A stretch of 37,021 nucleotides of DNA from Cupriavidus sp. 2SB (GTDB lineage Bacteria > Pseudomonadota > Gammaproteobacteria > Burkholderiales > Burkholderiaceae): the NCBI RefSeq assembly GCF_005503625.1, contig NZ_SCMX01000068.1, forward strand, positions 1-37,021. The letters are read 5' to 3'. The translations under genes were made by a program, and so were the position numbers. Of this stretch, positions 23,975 through 31,290 are shown piece by piece; within the stretch, counting starts at the first letter, position 1; each line of letters opens with the position of its first letter. The notes beneath the pieces are model-generated. The model made no database searches. It saw only the letters and a program-made list of their open reading frames with translations, and had not been told where the DNA came from.

Positions 23975-26637
23975 CACTGACTCCTCGGCGCCGCGTGCGG
24001 CATCAAAGGCCTGCCGATCCGCTCCCCCTTCCTGTTGTGAGGGATCAGCGCCTGCATTGCCTTCTGAAACTCATTATCCTCCTGGTCCCAATTTTCGTAA
24101 GGGTTGCCAGCCCTCTTGTCATGGACCATGGTTCCCAAGAGTCCTCGATAAGTCTCGGTTGGCTTGCGAAAATAGCATCGGGTCAACCATACCTGCATCG
24201 GATCATCTCGTATTCTCATGAGCATCAGATCGCTCAATTGATATCCGATTAGCAACCAGCCAAAGAAGCCAGACAGTGCTTCGGCTGCGGTACGTAGTGC
24301 CACACCGGCAAGGACGCGATGTGCTATTGGCCGTAAGGCATGTGCGGTAATATTTTGACCCCATCCCATGAAAGTATTCCCAAACAACCTCGGCCCCGCG
24401 ATCTTGCCTATCCTTTCCAACAACGGTCCACTGTAGAGTGCTCCGACATATATCGAGCCAACTGCCGCGGCAGCGGCCAAGACGCCCTTCGTACCCAAAG
24501 CAAGGCCAGCGAACACTCGACCATCGCTAAACGCTTGGTGCATGTCCTCAAACGCCTCCACCGCCATCAGCCCCGCCGCCATCCCCCCGAGCATCCCGTT
24601 GGTCAGCGACAGATGCTGGATCCACGCCGAGCCGTTGCGCACCACCTTCATCAGATTCGCGCTCGTGATGGCAACCGCTGCGGAAGTTGCAGCCATGGCG
24701 GCGTACAACTCCCGGCGCTCGCGTGTATTTAGACCCTTGCCCGACGCGGCGCGCAACTTGTTGCCGAGGTTCCAGAGTTCGATCAACGCCAGCACTGCCC
24801 CAAGGCGTGCTGCCCCGAGGTTGGTGTTCTTCGGATCAAGATTCGCTGCCTTGAGCTTCTGATGCATACGATTCGCTTCGTCGTAGTGGACGCCTGGATT
24901 GGAGCCGTAGCTGGCATTGAACACACCAATCACCATATCCGTCATTCCCTGCATGAATGCGTGGGCGCCGCCGCGCAGGTACAGCAGGAACGCGTAGAAC
25001 TTGGTGATGGCACCATTGAGTGGTTGGATGGCGGCCTGACCGATGGTGCAACAGAGTTGGGCGCCAGCGACGAACTTGGCCGCTACACCGCCCATACCCG
25101 GTGGAAGCCTGCCGCGATCCGCCAACGCGGCAATGCTCCCGGCCTTGTCGAACGTCCCCACAATATTCGCTACCATCGTTTGCAGGTGAGCGGTGTCGAT
25201 ATCGGACTTTCCCTGCAGACTCTTCGCGATTCGCCTGAAGTCCTCCGTGGCAGCCTGCTGGTTGAACAGGAGTTGGCGATTGATCAGATTGCCGCGCCTG
25301 ATCTCCATATCCGTGGCCCACGCTCGCAGCAGCGCCTGCCCGCCCTTGGATATCCCCATGCCATAAGTACACAGCGACACCTGATACGCGAACAGCACGC
25401 CGCCATTCACATCGTTCTTGCCATACCAATCCAGGGCGTCAAGCAGCGCGGAGCTGGTTATCCACGATTTCAGGTCAGTAAAGCGCTTTTCCGCATCCGC
25501 GAACTTCGAGCCGAGCTGATTGTTGAACTGTGAGATCAATCTGGCACGCGCCGCTTCGTCATAGCGGGACTCGTAGCGCGCCCAGTCATCCTTTCGCGCG
25601 TTCTGTTCCCAGGCTTGCGGATTCTTCTTCCACTGCAGATAGGCGGGGTTGGGGGCCACCGTGGCAGTGATCGGGTCATAATCGGCGCTGCCGGGAGGCA
25701 CCACCCGTTGGGTGAGGATATGGTTCTTGAATCCTTCGATACGAAACGAAGTCTGCAATGCCCATTCCTGCGGTTTGATAACCGCTTCGATGTCTTCCTC
25801 GACCGCGCGCATCGAGCGGTTCAATTCCTGCGCGATGCCGACGGGGTCCCACAGCACCACGGCCGGTGACTTTGTTTCTTCCAGCCTTTTGATCAGGTTC
25901 GTGAGGCGCTGGCCGTGTGCGTCGAAGTCAGGCGCGTCCACCCCAGGTCCACCCATCAGGGGATAGAGCTGGCGATTGATCTGAACCTGTCCTTTTCGTC
26001 GCAGTGCGTTTGCCGCGATGTCGCCAGCGTCGACTTCATTCAGCTTGAACTCGGCCACCCATTGCGTCAGTTCGCTTGCTCGCAGCGTGTGAACCTGCCC
26101 GTTCCATCCCTTCGGGGACAGGGTCTGCATGCCGAGCCGGTCCCTGGCGCGCTGTTCGAGCATGGCAGCCGGCACGATATCGGGCGAGAACAGCATGTGG
26201 ATGGCCGAGACTTCCTCGATCCGGTCAATCGAGACCAGAGAGGCGCCAACACCATCGGTGGCCAGATCGCACGTGAATGGCACCTGCGCCGGCGATGGAA
26301 AGCCGATCGGGAACTGCGCCAGCATGCCGCCGGGGGTGACGGCGTAGCCCTGCCATTGCGGACCACGCTTTCGTTCGACCAGCACGTACAGGTAGCCCTC
26401 ACGCAGCAGGCGTACGGCGTAGCGCGACTCGCCCACGGTCTTGTCCGTGACATTTGCGCCCAGTGTCGACGCCAGGTCAGGCCATTGGCTGGCCGGAGCA
26501 TTGCACACCACGGCATAGCGCAGTGGCAGGAATGTGTACCCCTTGGGCTTGCAGAATCGGCAATGCTTCCTGCCGCCCATCTGACCGGGCAACACCGATT
26601 CTTCCATGAGTTCGGAGATATTTTCGGGCGTGGTCAT
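23974..26637 (-). CDS. VasX-like T6SS effector (BTH_I2691 type), pore-forming
   Basis: An 887-residue protein whose N-terminus matches the VasX N-terminal region: CRFC (C26, C29), PLRYAVV (38-44) and RLLREGYLYVLVERK (76-90). The middle is helical; the last 350 residues hold several hydrophobic segments, for example around 540-570, 690-750 and 800-830, as expected of a membrane-disrupting toxin. No signal peptide is present, in line with T6SS delivery. It follows a DUF4123 adaptor gene by 2 bp, the vasW-vasX arrangement. Base composition looks lower in GC than the neighbours, at 23600-24500 above all, which hints at transfer. Family assignment is good; pore formation is inferred from VasX. Confidence 0.85.
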   Translation of the reverse strand: MTTPENISELMEESVLPGQMGGRKHCRFCKPKGYTFLPLRYAVVCNAPASQWPDLASTLGANVTDKTVGESRYAVRLLREGYLYVLVERKRGPQWQGYAVTPGGMLAQFPIGFPSPAQVPFTCDLATDGVGASLVSIDRIEEVSAIHMLFSPDIVPAAMLEQRARDRLGMQTLSPKGWNGQVHTLRASELTQWVAEFKLNEVDAGDIAANALRRKGQVQINRQLYPLMGGPGVDAPDFDAHGQRLTNLIKRLEETKSPAVVLWDPVGIAQELNRSMRAVEEDIEAVIKPQEWALQTSFRIEGFKNHILTQRVVPPGSADYDPITATVAPNPAYLQWKKNPQAWEQNARKDDWARYESRYDEAARARLISQFNNQLGSKFADAEKRFTDLKSWITSSALLDALDWYGKNDVNGGVLFAYQVSLCTYGMGISKGGQALLRAWATDMEIRRGNLINRQLLFNQQAATEDFRRIAKSLQGKSDIDTAHLQTMVANIVGTFDKAGSIAALADRGRLPPGMGGVAAKFVAGAQLCCTIGQAAIQPLNGAITKFYAFLLYLRGGAHAFMQGMTDMVIGVFNASYGSNPGVHYDEANRMHQKLKAANLDPKNTNLGAARLGAVLALIELWNLGNKLRAASGKGLNTRERRELYAAMAATSAAVAITSANLMKVVRNGSAWIQHLSLTNGMLGGMAAGLMAVEAFEDMHQAFSDGRVFAGLALGTKGVLAAAAAVGSIYVGALYSGPLLERIGKIAGPRLFGNTFMGWGQNITAHALRPIAHRVLAGVALRTAAEALSGFFGWLLIGYQLSDLMLMRIRDDPMQVWLTRCYFRKPTETYRGLLGTMVHDKRAGNPYENWDQEDNEFQKAMQALIPHNRKGERIGRPLMPHAAPRSQ

Positions 26638-26639
26638 GT

Positions 26640-27560
26640 TTATGGCGCCGGACGACCAAAGCGCTGGGCGATGTCTTGCCAGACATCGTTAGATAACGAC
26701 TTCAGTGCTTCCAACAACGTGGTTTTCTGGCTGTTGCAATCCGCTATTGCCGCTATCACCTCGGGATGCTGATCGAAGTCCCTTGAGAACAGAAAGGCGA
26801 ACAAGGCAAACGTGATGGCATCTTCCAGGGAAGTCAGCCCATGTCGGGCCGCGCGGACGAGCAATACGTCCACGTCTGCCTGCTTGTCCGCAGGCAGTGG
26901 TACGCCCTTGTGTTTCTCGATAATGTCGATCGTCCGATTGAGTGCACCGATGCGATCGATTGACGCCCATTGCTCTGCCGTTGCGGATATGGATGCCGAG
27001 ACGCCATGACGCGGTGGCTGGGTCTGCAAGTTTGCAAACGTTCCGGCGCGATCCATGGCAAACCAGTATTCGACGGGGCCAAGCAACTTTGACCGTTGGC
27101 CGGCGTCAAGGATCGCGTTCAAGCGGGGCAACACACGCGGATCGTAGTAGCGGAGGCATACCGGCTCCCGTCTCGCGTTACGCTGCTGCATGGCGGTAAC
27201 GAGATGGGATGACAGGTCCAATGGCGTGACGCGAGAAAAAAGCCATCCGCAAATCGCAGTGTTGGGGATGGCAATGTCTTGCGGGTCGTCGACGGCGCCG
27301 GCGCATATCAGGGAGTCCTCCAGCACGTCGTCCCGCGATGCGTCGAGCAAGAACAATCGAGGACTTGTCAGCGCACTGTCGCGAGCCGGTCGGTATGGGA
27401 GTATCCACTGCTTATCGGAGGGAACACGCTCGGCCCAGTACGCAAGAGGCGTGCTTCCAGCCAGCGGATCTACGACAAGATAGACGTGCCCGAAGTCTTC
27501 CAGGTCACGCAGGTTGCGGAATGTTCCGAGTACGTTGGAGGCGAGGTTCATCGTATTCAT
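26640..27560 (-). CDS. DUF4123 adaptor/chaperone for the T6SS effector
   Basis: A 306-residue DUF4123-type protein; such adaptors (Tap/TEC, VasW) load effectors onto the VgrG spike. Visible family features are GHVYLVVDPLAG at the N-terminus, a central CGWLFSRVTPLDLSSHL and CLRYYDPRVLPRLNAIL with the conserved R-Y-Y-D-P, then GPVEYWFAMDR. A helical C-terminal part follows. The start at 27560 has GAGGAGG seven bases upstream; the open frame to 27617 is less likely. It directly precedes the effector gene. No vgrG lies upstream in the window. Confidence 0.82.
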   Translation of the reverse strand: MNTMNLASNVLGTFRNLRDLEDFGHVYLVVDPLAGSTPLAYWAERVPSDKQWILPYRPARDSALTSPRLFLLDASRDDVLEDSLICAGAVDDPQDIAIPNTAICGWLFSRVTPLDLSSHLVTAMQQRNARREPVCLRYYDPRVLPRLNAILDAGQRSKLLGPVEYWFAMDRAGTFANLQTQPPRHGVSASISATAEQWASIDRIGALNRTIDIIEKHKGVPLPADKQADVDVLLVRAARHGLTSLEDAITFALFAFLFSRDFDQHPEVIAAIADCNSQKTTLLEALKSLSNDVWQDIAQRFGRPAP

Positions 27561-27721
27561 TGTTTGACCTCCTCGGCGCTGCCTTGCGCAAGAGGGCCAT
27601 GACCTGAAGTGCCGCACGCCCTTCCAAAGCGGTAGCCAGCGCCAGATGACACCGCCCAGTGCGGGGTCGCAGGTGGTGTCGTTATCCCGCCAGTTCCGCG
27701 CGCAACCTGTTCCTTCGCCAT
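27557..27721 (-). CDS. Possible small ORF ahead of the DUF4123 gene (54 aa, unknown)
   Basis: A 54-residue frame starting MAKEQVARGTGGITTP and ending EEVKQ; its TGA overlaps the DUF4123 ATG as ATGA and GGAGG lies nine bases before its ATG at 27721. The frame stays open to an upstream start at 27805 (82 residues, MRPREWWDGRHW). I recognise no family. The overlap argues for a real gene, but short frames are common at this GC and it could be the decayed tail of an upstream T6SS gene. Confidence 0.3.
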   Translation of the reverse strand: MAKEQVARGTGGITTPPATPHWAVSSGAGYRFGRACGTSGHGPLAQGSAEEVKQ

Positions 27722-28047
27722 GTTCCGAGACCTCCGTTCGTCGGATGAGTATTCGGCGTCAAACCTGTTCCAGTGACGCCCATCCCACCACTCGCGGGGT
27801 CGCACCTTACGCCGAATTCCATGTGCTGAGAACGGTCCATTTGCCGTGTTAGCAGCCGCTGATCAAGGAAACTGCAAAATCAATTTTTGGCGATGACCTG
27901 TTTGCAGAAAACGTGGCTCCCCTAGCCCGGTTTAGCCCCCCTGCCTACCATCCACAGGTCTATTCAATCTTCTGACTGGTACCCGGCGTGTGATTCGTTG
28001 TCTACCCTGTGGGTCTCGTCAGGGGGATCGAGAACAAGGAGCGCGCC
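27722..28047. promoter_or_regulatory. AT-richer divergent gap with a dyad at 27872-27907
   Basis: No convincing gene is seen in these 326 bp between the minus-strand effector module and the plus-strand lipoprotein gene. The part at 27860-27910 is clearly richer in A+T than its surroundings and holds an inverted pair CTGCAAA (27872-27878) and TTTGCAG (27901-27907) 22 bp apart. Promoters for both directions should lie here; I cannot point to clear hexamers. Confidence 0.4.
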
Positions 28048-28974
28048 GTGAAGACCATTGCCGGGCCGTTGGCCGCCTGCATGCTTGTCTTGGGTTGCAG
28101 CACATCGACGCCGAAGCCGGGGCCGATGCCCGATACGCAGAGTGGCAAGCCCAAGCGGGCCGCGCAGGGTTGGGTGGGAGCGCATCGGGACTGGATGTCC
28201 GACAAGGAACTGGCGGCGATCTTGTCGCAGGCCGAGTATCGCCAGGTGCGGGAATTGCTGGCATCGCCGCAGTGTGTCGAACCGGCGCCGAGGTCTGCCG
28301 GCAAAGGGGCCAGTGCGGCGGGGGCCTTTCTCGCTTCGGCATCGCGCGATGTCATCGACACGACAGCCGCGCGCAGCGGGTCGGCATCCGCACCTGCACA
28401 GCGCGAGGGGCTGGATGCTAGCAGCGTCGATGTGGGATTCTCCGCCGCAGGATTCCGGGGGATACGTTGCGTGGTCTTCGCGCGGTATGCCGTCGGTGAT
28501 GCGCCGTCGCGTCCCGGACTGCTGGCCGTGCTCGGTATCGAGCAACGGTTCGATGAAGGCAAGTTCACCGATTACTTCCGCTTCCGGCCGCTCTACGTAC
28601 GCGCTGGCAATACGATTGCGCGGACTGCGGGTGCCGATCCGAAGATCACGGTGTCCTTCGCACTGGTGGCACGCCAACTCGTGGTGAGCAGCGCGGGCGC
28701 GGCGACGTTTGCCGAGCTCGGCGCCGCTACGGTGTCCGTGTCGCGCGTGGCGGTGGGTGGCGACGCTGCGGCATGTGGTGCGGCGCCGTGCTTTGGCATG
28801 TCGGCACCCATTCCCGTGCCGGTGGCGCGTGGCACTGTGGTACTTGCGATCGGTGTCAGCGAAGCGGGCGATGCCGGCGCGGATATCGATCAGTCCGCTG
28901 CGGAGCAGGCGGCGGTCAGGGCTGCGCTTGGTCCGGCCATGCCGGTGTTACCGGGACGCAAGCCGGTGAAATGA
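28048..28974 (+). CDS. Hypothetical lipoprotein
   Basis: A 308-residue protein with a lipoprotein leader (lipobox LVLGC, Cys 17), then a short Pro-rich linker, a charged helical segment (DWMSDKELAAILSQAEYRQVRELL) and a mostly beta-rich C-terminal half with a cysteine pair (CGAAPC). GTG at 28048 is preceded by AAGGAG at six bases; a longer GTG start at 28009 would hide the signal peptide. I do not recognise the family. It is transcribed away from the effector module, so a link to it is not shown. Confidence 0.8.
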   Translation: MKTIAGPLAACMLVLGCSTSTPKPGPMPDTQSGKPKRAAQGWVGAHRDWMSDKELAAILSQAEYRQVRELLASPQCVEPAPRSAGKGASAAGAFLASASRDVIDTTAARSGSASAPAQREGLDASSVDVGFSAAGFRGIRCVVFARYAVGDAPSRPGLLAVLGIEQRFDEGKFTDYFRFRPLYVRAGNTIARTAGADPKITVSFALVARQLVVSSAGAATFAELGAATVSVSRVAVGGDAAACGAAPCFGMSAPIPVPVARGTVVLAIGVSEAGDAGADIDQSAAEQAAVRAALGPAMPVLPGRKPVK

Positions 28975-29014
28975 TGCGCGAAGCGGCGTCGCATAGGGGG
29001 AATCGGGACGATTG

Positions 29015-29100
29015 AGGGCTTGCAGGAAGCTGATGGAATTTGAGCGGCTTGGCCCTCTCCCCCGGCCCCTCTCCCGCAATGCGGGAGAGGGGAGAAAACC
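29015..29100. repeat. GC-hairpin repeat, copy D (single hairpin plus spacer remnant)
   Basis: The hairpin at 29066-29092 has the perfect 12-bp stem CCCCTCTCCCGC / GCGGGAGAGGGG with an AAT loop, preceded by GGCCCTCTCCCC. Upstream, GGGCTTGCAG at 29015-29024 matches the spacer of copy C read on the other strand, so this looks like a composite element that has lost its first hairpin. It lies between the convergent 3' ends of the lipoprotein gene and the next minus-strand gene. Confidence 0.88.
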
Positions 29101-29111
29101 AACAGCACCGT

Positions 29112-29612
29112 CTAACCCCGGATCTTCCCGAAGCCACCTTCGGCCCAGCGCGCCGCGCTGTCGCGGGTCAACTTGAAATCTGGCCGGACGGTTGTCGTGC
29201 CGAGCGTATCGCCGAAGCGGTTGGTGGCCGTCAGTGTGCCGAACGGCTCGAATTCATCGGGGGTGATAACGAGCCGCACTTCCAGGGTGTCGGATTCGTG
29301 TTCGATCGTCACCTGTTTGTTGAGCTGGCCGTGCAGTTGCTGTTCGTGGCGGCGAATCACTTCGCTCGCCGTCTTGACCAGTGTCTGGTGCGCGGTGGCG
29401 TCGAGTGGCTTGGGGTCCACCTTGTTGCGGCCCATCGTCCACGGCCCGACGAGCGCGGGTTCGGCGCTGCCGTCGCGGATCATCTCTACGGCCCAGCCGT
29501 CGCCATCTTCGTTCTTGATGACCCGTGCGGTCCATCCCTTGTCGCGCCAGAGCCGGGGTTCGTGGATGCGGGAGGCGTCGTCCTCCGCGGCCATCGTGTC
29601 ACTGTGATCCAT
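29112..29612 (-). CDS. Hypothetical cytoplasmic protein, family not recognised
   Basis: A 166-residue protein without signal peptide or membrane segment. The N-terminal half (DKGWTARVIKNEDGDGWAVEMIRDG, shown in part) looks like a small beta-sheet domain; the middle is a charged helix (TLVKTASEVIRRHEQQLHGQL) and the end is beta-rich. AGGTGG lies seven bases before the ATG at 29612; the frame is open to 29642. It lies 79 bp after the GMC oxidoreductase gene on the same strand and may be the last member of that operon. No function can be given. Confidence 0.72.
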   Translation of the reverse strand: MDHSDTMAAEDDASRIHEPRLWRDKGWTARVIKNEDGDGWAVEMIRDGSAEPALVGPWTMGRNKVDPKPLDATAHQTLVKTASEVIRRHEQQLHGQLNKQVTIEHESDTLEVRLVITPDEFEPFGTLTATNRFGDTLGTTTVRPDFKLTRDSAARWAEGGFGKIRG

Positions 29613-29691
29613 TGAGCTTGCCACCTGTCCATGCCGATGCATTCTGCGAGGCGACGAATTTTAACGCAGACCGCTGCCGACCTCACCCGCC

Positions 29692-31290
29692 TCAGCGCGA
29701 TTCGCGCAGGAGCAGCGCTACGCTCCGCTCTGCCAGCGCAGCGATAGTGCGCGAGGGGTTGAGCCCGAGCGGGCGCGGCACGATGGCGCCATCCATCACG
29801 TAGAGGCCGGCGTAGCCGAATACGCGACCCTGTGCATCCACCACGCCGTCGTCGATATGGCTTCCCATATTGCAGCCGCCCAGCGGATGCGGCGTGATGA
29901 GGTTGTGCAGCAGCCGCCAGGTAGGCGGCACCCACGGATCGCCGCCCGTGGCATGCGACAGACGCGTATGCGCTGCAATCATCGATTCGATGACGGCTTC
30001 CGAGGCGCGGTATGACCACTGCATGTCGAGCGTGTGGCGCCATGGCGCATACCACTTGCGGCACAGCCGCAGTTGACCATCGCCAGGGTCAACGGCCTGG
30101 CCGAACCACGGCATCATGTGTTCGAGCGGATCGCCATCGTCAATCAGTCCGCCGATCTCCTTCCACAACATGCGTAGCTTTCCACGCGGCAAACGTCGCA
30201 GCCGGCGACGAATGTAGTTGCCGGCGAGATTCGGAATGCCGCCGTCTTCCACGAATAGCGACTGGCCACCGGGACCACTGCGGTCGAGCAGGTCGATCAC
30301 GGCAGAGATGGTGACGCCATGGGCGGGGGACACCATCCGTTGGTCGTAGAACGCCGGTGTCACGAAATCGCCATTGTGCGCCCAGCCGTGGCCAAGGCGC
30401 CGGGAGAGCGCGGGCAGCGTGCGATGTTCGTCCCGGCAACGCAGCAGCAGTTCGGTGCTGCCGATGGAGCCAGCGGCGAGAATGACACGCGTGGCAGTGG
30501 CCTCGCCCGGTTCCCGGCGTTCTCGGTCCACGTCGATCCTGTCGAAGCGTACGCGCCAGCCTTGCGCCAGCGGCTCGATACGGTTGACCACATGCAGCGG
30601 CCGGATTTCCGCGCCGTGGTCCACCGCCACCGCCAGGTAGTTGAGATCGAGCGTGTTCTTGGCCGAGACCTGGCACCCCACGTCGCAGTTGCCGCAATGC
30701 ACGCATGTTCCTTGCCATCGGCCATGCCGGTTCAGGAATCGTTCGGAATGACGATCACTGCGCGCATCGTGCAAATCGGCGCGCCAGTGCGGAGAGAACG
30801 TGACGGCCAGCGGCAGCTTGCGAAAACGTTCGCCCCAGCCGCTGGCCTCGGCACCTTCGCGCAGCAGCAACGCGCGCTCGCTGAGCTGATCGTCGGGAAC
30901 GGTTGCGACATCGAGCATCGCGCCCACGGTGTCGTAGTAGTCCTTGAGCGATGCGTAAGTGATATCTAGGGGCCAGCCTTGCGCGAAGGTGTCCGGGGAC
31001 GCCTCCACCGAAACGTTCGCGTAGATCAGCGACCCGCCACCGACCCCAGCGCCGGCAATCACCCACACGTCGTCGAACGCGCGGATATCGGCCCATCCGT
31101 TGAATCGGTGCGGCCGTCGCTGGCTCCACAACCACGGGTCGTGTTCGTCGCGCGGATAGGTAGCAGGCGTCCACGCCCTGCCGCGTTCGAGCACCAATAC
31201 CTTGCGCCCGGCCAGCGCCAATCGACAGGCGGACACCGCGCCCCCGAAGCCGCTGCCAATGACGATCGCATCGTAGGTGCCGGCATTCAT
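29692..31290 (-). CDS. GMC-family FAD oxidoreductase (cholesterol-oxidase-like)
   Basis: A 532-residue flavoenzyme: Rossmann FAD motif IGSGFGG (11-17), VLERG (33-37), the GAGVGGGSLIYANV segment (80-93), and the C-terminal GMC pair H468 (HPLGGC) and N511 (LGLNPSRTIAALAER). A cysteine cluster C196-x2-C199-x2-C202-x3-C206, followed by KNTLDLNYL, resembles a ferredoxin-type iron-sulfur site and is known in the cholesterol-oxidase/dehydrogenase branch; whether it binds a cluster is inference. No signal peptide. Its ATG overlaps the stop of the metallophosphoesterase as ATGA, so the two are coupled. Substrate likely an alcohol or sterol-like compound; not fixed by sequence. Confidence 0.9.
   Translation of the reverse strand: MNAGTYDAIVIGSGFGGAVSACRLALAGRKVLVLERGRAWTPATYPRDEHDPWLWSQRRPHRFNGWADIRAFDDVWVIAGAGVGGGSLIYANVSVEASPDTFAQGWPLDITYASLKDYYDTVGAMLDVATVPDDQLSERALLLREGAEASGWGERFRKLPLAVTFSPHWRADLHDARSDRHSERFLNRHGRWQGTCVHCGNCDVGCQVSAKNTLDLNYLAVAVDHGAEIRPLHVVNRIEPLAQGWRVRFDRIDVDRERREPGEATATRVILAAGSIGSTELLLRCRDEHRTLPALSRRLGHGWAHNGDFVTPAFYDQRMVSPAHGVTISAVIDLLDRSGPGGQSLFVEDGGIPNLAGNYIRRRLRRLPRGKLRMLWKEIGGLIDDGDPLEHMMPWFGQAVDPGDGQLRLCRKWYAPWRHTLDMQWSYRASEAVIESMIAAHTRLSHATGGDPWVPPTWRLLHNLITPHPLGGCNMGSHIDDGVVDAQGRVFGYAGLYVMDGAIVPRPLGLNPSRTIAALAERSVALLLRESR

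Noticed and set aside
27561..28047. Truncated vgrG upstream of the DUF4123 gene
   Set aside because: Translation of the three minus-strand frames shows no VgrG-like beta-repeat sequence; only one short unknown frame is open.
29692..31290. The GMC oxidoreductase as an HMF oxidase (HmfH) belonging to the UbiD cluster
   Set aside because: It lies 20 kb away under a different control region, has the cysteine cluster of the cholesterol-oxidase branch, and is coupled to a phosphoesterase.
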